From NCBI GenBank assembly GCA_040954595.2, contig CM082596.2:6200001-6264000 (forward strand): a DNA stretch of 64,000 bases, given 5' to 3'. Each line of letters opens with the position of its first letter. Position 1 is the first letter of the stretch. The notes below the pieces were generated by a model that did no database searches, was not told the origin of the DNA, and saw only the letters and a program-made list of their open reading frames with translations. This document shows, piece by piece, positions 46,793 through 59,848 of this stretch. Both the position numbers and the translations under genes were made by a program. Origin of the DNA: Balanoglossus misakiensis. Taxonomy: Eukaryota > Hemichordata.

Positions 46793-49700
46793 TGTGCTGA
46801 CACTATTCTGACCGCAAGTCTTGCATTGATAGTTTATGGTGTCACAAAACCAGGATGAACTTATGGATCCATGTATGTACAATATGCTGGCCGGGATGTG
46901 AGTTCAAAACGTGACAACATATATATTCGGTCAAACCATTGTCATGTAGGGTGCAGTGCAGTGTTTATTTGTGCTGGTACATGTCCTATACATGTAGTAC
47001 ATGTATGAAGGGGTGGCCTTTCTGCATTCCCTGTTGGTGCACCCTGTCACTGGTTAATACGGATGACTGATGTCTAATTTCAGCGTGTGACAACGAAGTT
47101 AACTCTTAGTTCTCCGCAACTGCGTAGGTCGTCACCGAGTAAGCCAGAAAGTAATTTTGTCGGCGATGGAACCTAACGAAATCTGACAGCTTGTTTCAGA
47201 GACGGATTGGGTCACCATGACGATTTGACAAAAGCGGCAAACTAATTTGGAGGATGTTTGTCGGTGGCCTGTACAGCACACACTCGGTCATCAGATCATA
47301 CAGATTTAATATGAATTTTGAGAATATCAAACCAACGAGTGTATTACCCTTGTGTGTACATTGTAATATATACGTTTCAAATAGAACGCCGGCTTTATGA
47401 TTAACTAGGATTTGCAAATGTTTTCCCATTGTCTAAAATCTAACCTTGCCAATTGGATTTAGACTTCAATCGCGATTCCAGGCAAAGAACACCAAAAGGT
47501 AGTGTACGTGTTGCATCTGGTGCCTTAAGGTCAATCGCAGGTATGGAACATTTCTAGTCAAGGGTAGAGCTGATTATAATGCTTCCCCGCCATGACTATG
47601 ACTTAATCCCCCTAATTATTTGATGGTGACCATCTGTGGTTGACTTTAAGGGGGCACAGCACATGGTTACGTGGCTCCGTGGGTGGGCTTGCGTGGGTGG
47701 TGTGCCTGTGGCTAGGCACTGATTGGGGCTGTTGTCTTTTAAAACATCCCTCGATTGATTGGGGGCCAGTACAGTAGATCGTTTGCACATCTGTGCCTTC
47801 ATCCAGTTGTCGATGCTCTATGAGTGGTCAGTCCCAACATGTCAATGGTCAGCAGCTAGCCAATCATCAGTGTTGTTACTGCACTACACGCACCTGGACT
47901 GTTATGCATAACAGCAGGGAATGTATGTTTGTTAGCTGTTGGAAGTTATAATGATATATATCAACATTCTCATGAGCCCTTTTCTGTCAAGGGAGAATAG
48001 TGAACTTGATTTTCAACAGGAATCAACATTCAATGGCGAGTTTGAATGTTATCATTAGCCATCAGTGCTGCCCCACTCAACAAAACACTGTGGCAATCAT
48101 GATGATACCGTTCATTTGTGCAGAGAACAATTGCTCAAGGTCCATCATTGTGAGGATGTTTAAAACCAATTACACTGACGTGCATGATGTGATAGTGATA
48201 ACTGACAGCCATTTGTCAAACAGTGTAGGTTTTGCTATTCAAAAATTCTAATCTAGGCAGTACATGTAGGCATCCCAAAACATTGTTACACTGGATGTGT
48301 GTCTGTGTACAAAATTGGGAATGCTGGCTGTGATATTAGTTTGCATGATTTGGAGTTGTTGGCGAAATGCTTCACATAAAGCTGAGGGGTTTTCGTGCAT
48401 GGGTAGAGGTAGCAAGACTTGATCTGTGTCAGGTAGACGTAGCCAAGTCGTGCAGATCAGACGACACATGCGGTTTTGTTTTACTTTCAAGTTTCAGTCA
48501 TTCTAGCAGGGTGGCCAATTGAATAGTGGTGTCTGTAGGGAATCTAGCATGCAAGCATATTATCCTCAGTCTGGAGACACAAATGGAATGGTGATCAAGT
48601 AACAGTCAGTAAAGTCGATCCGCAGCCTCAAATATTCTTATTTGTGTCATCATGGCAACCGCTGCACAGCCGTGTGACATGTTGCCTGTCGTGCTGCGGG
48701 CGGACCCCAGCGCGGATGCTTGCCATTTTTGTTGTCGTAGCAACCACCGACCAACCAGCTGGATGACATTTTGAGGCAGTCATTGACACTGTCATTGCTC
48801 ATATAACAGAGGTGGCAGTGAGTCACCACAGTGCTGATTCAGATTGTTTTGTGGTATAGCTGATATCGTTATATGCTGGCACTAATTAGAACAAAATAAA
48901 ATAACATTTATTGTGTATTGTCAACTGAAGATAGAACACAATGAGATTGGGATTTCAGAACCTTCCTGAATTGTTTGTCCTGGTCTGGTCTTAGTTTTAT
49001 GTAGAGTGTGAATAAACGCTGTGTCAACCTTACAAATTACAAATGTAGTACATGTACTGGTAATAAATCTTTATGGAAAGCTGTTGAAGACTTTTTTGTG
49101 AAACTAAAGGCAAGAATGATTACAGTAGATGTCATTCTATCAATATTACATTTCTTTGGTCGTGTTTGACTTTTTCATGGTCTAGCAAAGCTGGCAATTA
49201 GGGATCCGTTCTGATTCACTGACAGGAAATCAGATTGATTTTGTAGCAGAGGATGTTTTGTAAATGGATGATAGTACCTGTTGATGTGTGCAGTAGATGG
49301 AGGTTTGTCTGCCGATAGTTCCTGTCGTAGGAAATCAGTTTTTAATCACGGAAATTGTATCTGTAGCAGATTGATTTATGAGTTGACCTGTCAGATGTGT
49401 AATGTTCTCCCGTGGGTGAGATGTTTTTCCAGTTGTAGCGAGCAGTCAGCAGTTTTCTTACTGCAGGTGGGGTATAGATAAAGGTGGTACGTGTCTGAAG
49501 TCAAACAAGATGGTGTGCATGTTTATATGCATGCATAGGTGCGTGCTCTGTAACTGTCACATGTGGAGTGGAGACGGATCGCCCCATTAAATCTGCGAAA
49601 GCTGATTTTCGCAATTGTGCAATCGAGCAAATGGGTGCTTGCATGGGAGACCAGAGAAATTTCATCAGGATTGCAATCTTTGGGAATAGCCCGTCGTAAG

Positions 49701-51069
49701 CAAGTGCAATAATTTAGGTAGCATTTTGAATGTCAATGAAAATGTGCCTTATTTGGAATTCCTGCAAGCATGCAGCCTCTCTGAGTCAGTCATACAGAAC
49801 AGTCACACGTCTTTGGCTTGAATTTCAGCAAAGATAGAAAATGCTGATGCTACAACGTGTCAGGGGAGTTTTTCATGCAATCATTACCAGGACTAGGGCC
49901 AGACATGTACATTGTCTCCTTTGATTTGGTCATAATTGCTGCCATATTTACCACTATTAACATATCCTGATATAAAGCACACCACAGCTTTATTCATTTT
50001 CGCATTTTTACGAAATCTGGAAATAGTAACATTTTTATCGCACATTGTCAATATGTATTAATTAAACATTATGCAATTCACCACCGGCAAAGTACAGAAT
50101 TGCACAGAATGTAAATATAATTAGTGCTTCCATATGATTTTAGCCCCAGGTTTCATGTTTATTTTGGTTGCATATGTGTGCTCTTTCTGGAATGTAACTA
50201 TCTCAAGATGAAACTCTAATGCCTGGGTGGTTAAACATCCAGGGGGTATCTGTCTGGGTACGTCACCTGCAAGCTTGATGGAGACTTAACCCAGCAATTC
50301 AACAAGCTTCATGCACAAACCTTGAACTCTATCAACAGAAGCAGGTTGTCTGTCTCGTAAAGACTGACCCCCTGCATTTGCTAAGACTGCATGTGCAATG
50401 CATCTATTTCGCCTTAGGGGTCTGGTGAGATCACAGGTTATTTCAGCATGACCAGAGATCAATGAGTGGGTTTTCGTCTTGTAGGTTCTGTTGAGTCACC
50501 CGTGAAAGCGACACCTCATTGTCTGCTGCGTTCATCCTTCACAGTCCGTGCTTAATTCCTGATGGGATTATGCACTTCGGTCTTGATCCTCGGGGGCAAG
50601 TTGTGTTCCTTGGTTAATAACAGGTCTCTCTCTCTCTCTCTGAAAAAAAGATTATAAATGTTTCAACTTGTCGCAAAATTTATTGACAAGGTGCACTACA
50701 TTATCAGAAAGATCTTTCCCCAAATACATGTACCAGTGATGCATGCGAAGAAAAAGCATGGTTGGAGAAATACAGAAATATTGAAAGGATATTCTCTTGG
50801 GGAAATGGTTGAGATTAGCAGCTGGATAGTGACCTTGCTTGCTGTGTGCAGCTAGGTCTTTATCGGATTGAGGTTCCACCACTGGAGAACTCTTGTGGCT
50901 GTGCCGGAGGTTTTGTGCTTACAGCGTCTGATCTGATGGTGGCAGATATTAATCAGAAATAGATTGGTTGTCATGGAAACCAATTACATGCTGTATCTAG
51001 GTGTGCCTTGGCGAAATTGCTGATAGTTGTGTGTTAGTTTGACCTGTCCCTTTTTTGAATATTGATTTT
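46793..51069. other. No supported gene; X-box-like pair at 48.65-48.74 kb
   Basis: GTCATCATGGCAAC (48646-48659) and GTTGTCGTAGCAAC (48731-48744) each differ from the RFX consensus at one position. They flank a GC-richer 120-bp island with a 40-codon ATG frame at 48652 (start MATAAQPCDMLPVVLRADPS). A TC microsatellite lies at 50622-50641. Other frames look like chance. Confidence 0.35.
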
Positions 51070-51330
51070 TTTAGTCCCCTCAGATGAAGTCCGGGGGGAA
51101 GGGGCTTATGATCGGCTGCTGTCCATTCTTCTGTCTGTCTGTGTGGAGCCATTAGTCCGACATACCTGGACCAATTTCTTTCAAACTTGTTTTAAGAACA
51201 ATGTACTGTAGTTAAAACCACATAAAATGTACTTGGTTAAAAATACAAAGAGTTATCAGTCAGTGTGAGGTGCTCTCATCCGTATAGACAGGATGTCTTA
51301 TACATTAAGACGTAACAGTGCAAGTTACTT
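51070..51330. repeat. Probable interspersed repeat starting TTTTTTAGTCCCCTCAGATG
   Basis: The block runs GTCCCCTCAGATGAAGTCCG, a GGGG-rich step, CTTATG, then tandem CTGTCTGTCTG and a conserved-looking tail. From memory, sequences of this form (AGTCCCC ... GAAGTC ... GGGG ... CTTATG ... GTCTGTCTGT) are common dispersed repeats in marine invertebrate genomes. Only one copy lies in this window, so the call and its borders are tentative. Confidence 0.35.
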
Positions 51331-51449
51331 CAAGACCCCTAATGCCATTATATCATACTCCATATGGAAATTTGTCTACTCGCGTATGTGTTCACTGGGC
51401 TGACGGATCTTGACATTACGTGTGTCTGTTAATAGGGTTTTTTTTTTGT

Positions 51450-51800
51450 TGCCGGTCTAAATGGCTGCAAGTTCCTCCCGAACAGAGAGTGTCGGTTTTG
51501 TGGCATTCGGGGCTCGCGACTGTCTGACTGCAGCTCGCTGGAAACCCGAGCGTTTTCCGGGCATCCGTTCGCACGCCACCGACACCGTCTGACAATCAAG
51601 ACTTACACTCGGAGTAATTCCCACCGACAGCGGTAGTCGCTTGGGAAATAAACTGTGGATATTGGCTGCCTGCAAATTTCACTGCTGATGTTATTGGCAC
51701 CGTGAGGGAAGCGTCTGCTGAGGATTGACCCGTTGTACGCCGCGCAATACATCACCGGTTGCCGCGCGCTGTGATGTTCTGTCTTCCCTTCTTACCCGCG
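51450..51800. promoter_or_regulatory. CpG-rich patch, possible alternative promoter
   Basis: CpG-dense DNA in an AT-rich neighbourhood. It contains a + strand ATG in good context (TAAATGG) at 51461 opening 43 codons (start MAASSSRTESVGFVAFGARD) to TGA 51592, and an overlapping - strand frame at 51457-51675. No donor is evident in the + frame. It may be an alternative promoter inside the long gene that starts at 34 kb, or an unrelated start. Confidence 0.3.
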
Positions 51801-54800
51801 TGCGACTTCTCTCATTGTGTTCTCACGTACATGCAGTCACCTCAGAATCCTTAAGTGGAACCTTTTTTTTCCAGTCCTGCCCAGCTCACCATCTAACTCT
51901 AAAGTCTTGATCATGTTTTCGATAAAAAATCATGAAGTAGCAGATTGTAGGAACCTTGTTTTTTTTTAATGATGCTCAGTTGCGACTTTGGCAGTTTTCA
52001 GATCGGCCATGCTCATCCATCCAAGGGAAATAATGATGTCATGTCAAGAGAATGAGAGGTTTGGGATGGTTGAGGGAAGATAATTACGATCCGAAATGAG
52101 GGAGACTGGACTTCCTTTTAACAATGCCTTTAGAATGCTCAACTACAGTAAATTTCTCCTTCTAGTGGTTGATTATACTGCCTTTTTATATGTGGTTTTG
52201 TGGCTTTGTGAGTACATCTTGATTTACAGTAACCAAGCAATAACTTTGTGGGGAGGAAATTAAATATAAAAAGAAAGAAATTGCACACAAAATGGAGGGA
52301 GTTTTATCTTTCTGTAAATGTAACTAACATATGATATTACGAGGAAAGAACCAATGATGTACTGCTGCAAAGAATTATGTCCAAATTTTTTATGTGTTTT
52401 ACTTGCACTTAAGAGAATATTAAATTTTGGAGTAGGACTCGCTGTTTAAAGCGGCCAATAAAATTTATTGATCTGCTAAAAATCTGTTCTGCTGAACGAC
52501 TTGGTGAGTTTTGAAGATTGTGTGTTTAAAATTCAATTTCTTATCAATGAAATGCAAAAAAGGAGGGGGGGGTGATGAAAACGAAAGATGAATACTGATT
52601 GATATGCGTCAGGCAGCTACGAGTGGAAAAACAGTCATGTTGCTGATGGGTTTGATGAAAGAGGCAAGACTGTGGTTCCATGTGATTGATGAAATCAATT
52701 ATTCAACGTTTCAGTCTTTGTGTTGGCGGTGTTGTCTGAAGGCTAAAAATGCTGTGCTAAATGTATCTCTCTGTTCCCACGGAAGTTCTAGGTCCTCCGT
52801 GAAGTTGTAGAAATTCACAGGTTGAGCATAATTGTTCAAATTTGATAGTTTATTATAACACGACTAATCATTTGATTTATTGTACGATTTTTAATGACAT
52901 AATTCAGTGAATTCGGACGTGTCAGAAACATATGGCGGGAAATATTTTACAGAATTTGCGCGAGTTTGAAGCGTTAACCGTAATAGCGCACCTGTCAGTT
53001 TGAGTTCCCTCTCCCCGTTTGTAAGCATTTGTTTGAAAATGGCCTTTCCATTTTGTAAGATATCTCTGTATGATGGGCATATGGTTGGTATATTTGCCTG
53101 TAATAATGTGCACATTGTGTGAGATTAAACCTAGTGGCATTATTTGGAGATGTTTGAATCGCAGTGGCCCATCTAGATCCACTTTCCAAACATCAAATAT
53201 GCGGCATGGCTGCCGTCATCACACGTGTGGTAAATATTGACAGACGTGTTTGAATTTTCTCGGTTACATCATAGAAATTTAATCAGGGAGGGGACGAAAA
53301 GGAAAGTCCGACCACGCACACTTACCAGGCACTGTGTGCGCGACCTTAGGATATTTTCTTTCAGCAAATAGACCATGTATATTACAATCAGTACGCTCTG
53401 GTTGGCTGAATTCGGGTATTGTTTGTTTTGCCTAGATAATCACCAAATTAGTGTGGTATGAAAGGAGAAATAATCATTTTACTCTAAAGTATGATTTGAA
53501 CAAATTTTTTGAAACAAGAGCAGTTTTAATTTCGCCTCGTCAAAAAGCAGTTAGTATCAACCAACGGACAGGGAGATAACAGTTGAAGGATATTATGATT
53601 GTCTCATGGAGACTGTTCTGAATCCGAAAGTGCATTGGTGACGATGCCAGTCAATGAGAAATAGCCAGGGGTATTTTTACTTCATTTTTCTGAGTCATTG
53701 TGAGATGATATTTCATCTGGATCAGTCAATTTTTTTGTTACCCCTGTCAAAAGCTACACTGTGAATTACCTGCGCGCATCGATCTCGTGTGCCGCGGTAT
53801 TAAATAATTAATTGCCAAATGCTCCATAGGCAGAATTCATCAAGCTACCTACACAATAAAGTTTTACCATTATTGCAAATATCACGGTACTGGATATTGT
53901 CAGAATATGAAATTACAGAACCTTCGGGGGAATATAAAAATGATATTGTATATCGAGCAGCCCTCGTATGCATTTCTTCATCTCTGTATGGCATTACTTT
54001 CGGTAATAGGAGTGGATGATTTGCGAGTCTGACTAATTGGTTCGAACTGGATTGCGTGTTGGCCTGTGCTATTTGCACCACTGTTTTGATGCGTGTCTTG
54101 CTATCTATATGCACAAAGCCAATTTTTTGTTGACTATTTGCGTGTCATTCCCCGAATGATCTAATTGCCTGTGCATGAATGTGGGTCGGAAGTCGATTGA
54201 TAATCAATGCCACGTACAGAATCGTGATTTGCGCATTCTGAACACAAGCACACATATGTTCTTGCCGGCCATTCTTGTCTGCGCTGTCTGATCTGACAGG
54301 CTTTTGCATAGATGAGAAGGTGATGCCCCGAGACGCATGCGGATTCCTGGCAATATGCAGCGCACTTCCCATCATTAACAGTCCGCATCTCAAATCCCAC
54401 GGATTCCAAGCACTGCGTCTAAATTGAAAGAGGCCTTTCACAGTTGAATAGCAATTGCAGGTATGCAGTTCCCTGCACTTAACAGCCAACCTGTGCATAT
54501 TTATCGTTGCGAGCAAATTATCGTCTTATGCTTGAAATGAAGTCGTGGCATCTTTGGTTCACTCCTAAATCATGGATACCAGCAATTCTTACTTTATACC
54601 GATATCTGTTCGGATTACATTAATCATTCAGGTCTCTACAGAAATGAGTTTTTGACAACATTCCTTGAGTAAGAAATATCTGGCAGAAGTAAGATGGTGT
54701 CTTGTAGATGAACTTGTAAAGTTTCATATTTCTATGTTGCATATATCTCACACACAGGGGTCCTTCAATATTGACTTGTTTCACCTTGTTTTAATAATGT

Positions 54801-56500
54801 GCTTTATAATGATGAATTCTGAAAGTATGACTGCAAATACTGTATTGAAATAATTGGTATTCACGTTTTTGAGGAGAAATATAGTCAGGAATGTGAGTTG
54901 TTTGCGCTATGAAGGCAGCTGTTGACATGATTGACAGCGTTTGAAGAAAAACGCGGGTAAAACTAATAACAGTAAACTACGGTTGTTGGGTTTTATTGTA
55001 AATTGGAAATTACTCCATTTCCAGGGAAAGAGGTAATTTTCTCAGCAGCTGCAGGTTTTATTTCTCAGTAGATAATAAATTACCCTAACCAGTGTTGTCT
55101 TGGTGAATTTTGTCACGGGGGTTAAGAAGCGTGCCGGGAAACTGGTTAGACTTAGAACCTGTGTGGGAATTCCATTGGAATTTAAAATTGAAAAGGTAGA
55201 AAGCTTTTGAGTAATCTTCCTGTGTAAATTACTGCGTGGCTGCTTCCAGTGCAGAACAAGTACAGCTTATTAGTCTCATACGTGTCTCAGAACGGATGAC
55301 AAGATGTCGTGGTCCCTGTGTGGTCGTCTAGAGTACTAGGCACATTTAATCATATGCAAAGTTATGCAAATTAACTGTGCGAAGTTATGCAAATTACTAA
55401 CGCCAGCCACGCAAAACGCGTAGGAAAACCCTGTTTGAAAGTCATGTCTGGCTGAGGATTGAAGATTTTCTCTTTGAAGCAAGTAAATGTCGGTGGCTTT
55501 GCTGTTGGCAAAACACCACTGGGAAGTATTAAACTTTAACGTAAAAGTTTTCGGTCAGTGAAATATTTGTTTTTTTACGTCTATGTTGAAAGAAACCAGC
55601 TGAGGTTGTGAGCCAGACCTGGCAGACAGTTATAATGTCTTTAAATCAGTAAAAAGCCCTGTTAGCATTAATGGATGAAGCCCCTGCTTAAAAAGGCTAC
55701 ATGGAGAATTTGGAGAATTGTGAGTGGAAAGAAGTGGGATTAGACTGAGAGACTGGATTTACGTGCAGTCTTTCAGATGTAAATAGACTGCAGCCATCGT
55801 TGATTATTTCCGAGTTGTCTTCGGAGTGGCCAAGTTTCACTGGACTTCGCTCTCAGTCTATTGAGAGTGTCCAAGACTCAGTACCTGATGCAGACTATAG
55901 TTATGGAAAACTTATAGCCTTTTGTAGTTTAAATAGCATACTTTTGAGATTTTGAAAAAAATAATCCAAGGTTGTTTTCACCAAATTAGTTTGTTGCTAT
56001 GAAAACAGCCCTGTCAAATTATCTCTACAGCCATAAATACACAATTGATGAAGGCTGTTAAATATCGCAGGCAGTTTCATGCCCGTATCATTTCGCGGAT
56101 GAATGATCATATAAATGATGTTATTTGAGAGAGAGCCAGCCGTACAACACTAGAGCTGGGATTGTGGCATTCCAGACTCGAGTAATAAAAATATTAATGC
56201 CCTGAACGTAGGATTACATGCTGGAGACAGTGTCCTTTACTTTTATACTTCATGGTGGATGAGCAGTCATCCTCGCCCCCCGGCACGTAATCCCACACTT
56301 CAGACAAATCGCACAGAGAGAAATTCTTATCCAAACTACGACTGAGTCTTGTCAGGCATACATGTATTGGTCAGCAAAGTTCACGGTTGGCGTGTCTGCT
56401 AGATTTAATCATTTGATAAAAATAAGATTATCTTTTGACACTTGAAAGTATCGCCACGAGTATTGATGACGGTGACAGAAAATTCCCATGGTCCTGTGAT
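51801..56500. other. No supported gene
   Basis: AT-rich. The - strand frame at 54145-54516 (about 117 codons from its ATG) overlaps another open frame and has no splice support. No domain is recognised. Confidence 0.35.
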
Positions 56501-56606
56501 TAGTGTAGTGTAGTGTAGTGTAGTGTAGTGTAGTGTAGTGTAGTGTAGTGTAGTGTAGTGTAGTGTAGTGAAGTGTAGTGAAGTGTAGTGTAATGTAGTG
56601 TAGTGT
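56501..56606. repeat. (TAGTG)n pentanucleotide repeat, about 21 copies
   Basis: Perfect TAGTG units, with three A substitutions near the 3' end. The Leu-His-Tyr-Thr-Thr repeat frame on the - strand is its translation and not a gene. Confidence 0.95.
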
Positions 56607-57007
56607 GACTACTGATATCCTTCGTCCACCTGATATTGAACATATTGCAAATTCTACTCTGTGTGTCTCTGAATATAGATTGGGATTAATCAAGATATAC
56701 CATTATAATTAATGTGTCTTGTAACTCTTCAGTTTAAATTTAGTAATTTAGTAACTTCATTATGAATTGTCTAAATGATCGTCATTATTCTAGGAAATGT
56801 AAAAGAAAATAATTATTAATTGAATAGGTTTGAGGAGAAATGTTTTCTCTCATGAAAATGCAAAAGATTTATGCTGTACTGGCGGGTAGGCGGGTAGATT
56901 GATTTTCTGTGAAGGCAATCCAATATCTTATGGATGGAGACTCGTCAGGAATAATGCCGGGATGAGCTCCGTCTTGATTATCTGAAAAAGTAGGTCACCG
57001 GGTCAAG

Positions 57008-57091
57008 ATGGCAGTCTGCTGCAATATGAGTGGAGTAGGTATAATTAATCACGGGGGGAAAACGTCATCACCAGACCATCGCCAGCCGCAG
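57008..57091 (+). CDS. Candidate start exon, 28 codons
   Basis: AAGATGGCAG gives ATG a strong context and a YY1-like motif. The frame MAVCCNMSGVGIINHGGKTS ... HRQPQ ends in phase 0 at a strong donor, CCGCAG|GTAAAT. A weaker donor lies inside at GAGTAG|GTATAA. No partner exon was identified. It could be an alternative first exon of the gene that starts at 34 kb. Confidence 0.3.
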
Positions 57092-59167
57092 GTAAATACT
57101 AGTCGTCAGTATGAGCCCATTAATCAGGTTTTGTGTGTTTCAATTAAAGTTAGAGGTGTTTGTTCAAGCGCGACTAATAACGTGTCTGTTCCCCCCCTGT
57201 CGCAGGTGACAAATACCGATAGATTAGCTTTCCCGATGTTGGTGTCATGGATCCAATATGGAAAGATGGAATTGCTTTGAAAAATTATGTCTTGCAATTT
57301 AATATCAGGCTGTAAATCAATTGACAATGGAAGGAGCTGTCGTTTTCACAGTTATTGGATGTGTTGTAGGGTTTCAGATATAATTTGATCGGCTTATACT
57401 CGAACCACGCGTCCTTGTAGCATTGTTGCAGTGTGTTCTATAATCTTGGGATAATATTTTAGCGTAAATAAGATCTTGTCAAGGGAAAGTCCTGAACATG
57501 ATTTTAACGGAAATCAATCTATTTGGCATGTCTGTATATGTTATGTATATCCATCTGGGCTGCTACACTGAAGTCTATGAGAAATCTAGATTTTCACAGC
57601 CCTTCTCTTGCTTGCTCAGGCAATATACTGAGTCCTCAGCATTTCAGCAGAGCTTGGCTGCCAAGCTTACGAAGCCTAAACCAACAGTGCAATTTGCTTG
57701 TCCCATCCTCTGTGTTGTACGGCAGAGAAGCAGATAATAGCATAAAGGGGATGTGTGAGAATCTAGGAGAAATATGTGATGTACAGTATGTATTACACTT
57801 AGACATTGCCATTGACAAAAGCCTGTGTCAATGCAACACAAACTGCACGTTGAATGACATCCCGCTGACGCAGGATAATTTAATGTTTTCTGAGCCAGTG
57901 CATCGGAGACCATAGCGTGAGGTGACGCGATCGACCTACATTGCAAATAACTGTGCCATGGAGTCCTAGATTTTATGTGTCACTAAGGTACTTCCTCCGA
58001 ATTCCCATATCTGTCAGTCTCTGACAAAGGTCTCTGTAGGACATATTAGAAATATCCACTTGGAAGAGGAAGCTAGGTTTGAATTGAGACAGGATATTGA
58101 TTTTACTGCTAATTCTTGCCACTTTGGGCATATAGTTTTTTTTTTTTAGTCTACGGTATTCCGGAACAAGGATGTCTGTCCTGTGGCCAGTCAATTATTC
58201 CCACTTCCCAAATCAAATTCGATTAATAGTGGGCATGTGCGTGTCAACTTGTTAATGGCACTAGTAGTGCATGGCTATTCAGTTTGCCTGTGTGTGTTTG
58301 TCAATGTCTCGGTGAGTCACTTCACTATGATAGTACAACGCCTGAAAAGATTTCCATAAAAGATAGTGAAAGAAAATGATATTGGATGGTCATATTCAAT
58401 CATGTTGTTTCTATTTCTCATGAAAGACTAATTGAGGTCATGTCTTGATAAACTAGTTAGACATAAGACAATAAAATTCTCAAAGCATGTTTACTTGTCC
58501 TATGAGTTACAATGTAGGGGAACAGTGTTGGACACAGTAGTCGTAGTCATCAGTGATATTGGAAATAATACGTAACCGGGTGTGGCAATTGCAATATCCA
58601 GTAACCAGGGAGATCAGCCACGGAATGGCAATATTCAGTATCCAGGGAGATCTCAGTCTTGTGATACACCATATCAGCATTCAATACTGTGGGATCTGAA
58701 ACATCTTTGTGATATGCGATGTCGCAGAAATCCAATAGAGTTATCCACAATCTCCCAGGGCAACCGCATCACAGCCGACATCCCTTTGATTGGGTCGTCT
58801 GCTCGCGGCCAGAGCACGTCGAATATCAAAAATTAAATAAAATGCCAGAGATTGAAATTGTACCTCGTCAAGTTTTTATCCCCCCTTCGGCAAGCGATAC
58901 ATCACTCTGTGTTGGCAGATGAAATTTGCATACAGGCACATCTTAATAGATCTGTCTTGAGCATATGATATATTTTCATAAACTTAAACATATCCTGAAA
59001 CATAACAGTGTGTGTAGTGCCTTTGTAAATTAACTGTTACTACAGTTAGGTCGGTGCTTCTTTGAAAGTAACATTTCGAGTTTTAACTTTGCTATTTTCC
59101 TGTTTCGTGCCCAGATCAAGTAAGAATAAGTGGAATACAAGGAAAATCGACTGCGCGTTCACCTCTC

Positions 59168-59848
59168 TCAGAAACTGCCCCCTTGTGTAATTTTCTTGGA
59201 ACATCTGCCCAGCCGGCAGGTAATGGTCAATTTGGAATAATTTGCAATCCCTGTAACACACATATCAGTGGAATAGCCCGCGACTTCTTTAATTCGCGAA
59301 TCAAAGTCCCTGATGATCTTGCCTGGGTTGCTGTATGTCTCGTGAAAGAAGGGTTGATTTGTCGTGACGTCTACCGTCGAAACGTGCATGACTCGCGGCT
59401 GAGTCACGCAACGATGTCCGTTCCCCCTGTCGGCGCGGCGACGCAGATTGATAGGTTCCCATTTGATGCGTGCAGCAGGTTCGTTGTTTCTCCCCCCAAA
59501 AGTTGACACGTTCACCCGCGAGCCAATCACGACTTTTGCTTCGTCTCGTACACTCCATTTAGTGTAATTGTCTGGCGGTGTGTGTAAAAGTGTGTCATGC
59601 TTTTTGTGTTGTGGACAAACAACCTGACATTTAGCTTCTGAGATTGAATGAGTATTGTCAAAAAGCCTTGTAATCTGAGTATATTCACAAACCAGTTCCT
59701 GGTATATGAATGACAATTGGCTACTGGCCAGGTGTAGCAAGCCTGTATGCAAATCTGGATGGATCCAGATATCATTGACACAGCAGTACAGGTCTGTTAC
59801 ACTCCAGTTTGATTTTAAATAGGCCTTCATATATGTTTTGAGTTTCAT
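59168..59848 (-). CDS. 226-codon single-frame ORF, unrecognised
   Basis: This is the second-longest non-repeat frame in the window after the LRR-caspase exon. It has a true ATG (start MKLKTYMKAYLKSNWSVTDL) and ends GRCSKKITQGGSF. The protein has several Cys, no signal peptide or membrane segment, and a middle rich in Arg. It has no introns, and the region 59270-59540 is CpG-rich. A frame this long is not expected often by chance in 64 kb, but no family is recognised. An intronless orphan gene or a stop-poor CpG patch extending a chance frame are both possible. Confidence 0.3.
   Translation of the reverse strand: MKLKTYMKAYLKSNWSVTDLYCCVNDIWIHPDLHTGLLHLASSQLSFIYQELVCEYTQITRLFDNTHSISEAKCQVVCPQHKKHDTLLHTPPDNYTKWSVRDEAKVVIGSRVNVSTFGGRNNEPAARIKWEPINLRRRADRGNGHRCVTQPRVMHVSTVDVTTNQPFFHETYSNPGKIIRDFDSRIKEVAGYSTDMCVTGIANYSKLTITCRLGRCSKKITQGGSF
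59172..59219 (+). CDS. Candidate 48-nt internal exon
   Basis: The acceptor TTCACCTCTCTCAG and donor CGGCAG|GTAATG are both strong. The phase-0 frame reads KLPPCVIFLEHLPSRQ; a second frame is also open. It overlaps the end of the - strand frame at 59168, so at most one of the two is likely to be coding. Confidence 0.25.

Noticed and set aside
57523-57915. 130-codon Cys-containing + frame
   Set aside because: Three overlapping frames are open on both strands, with no splice sites or motif; the in-frame ATG context is ordinary.
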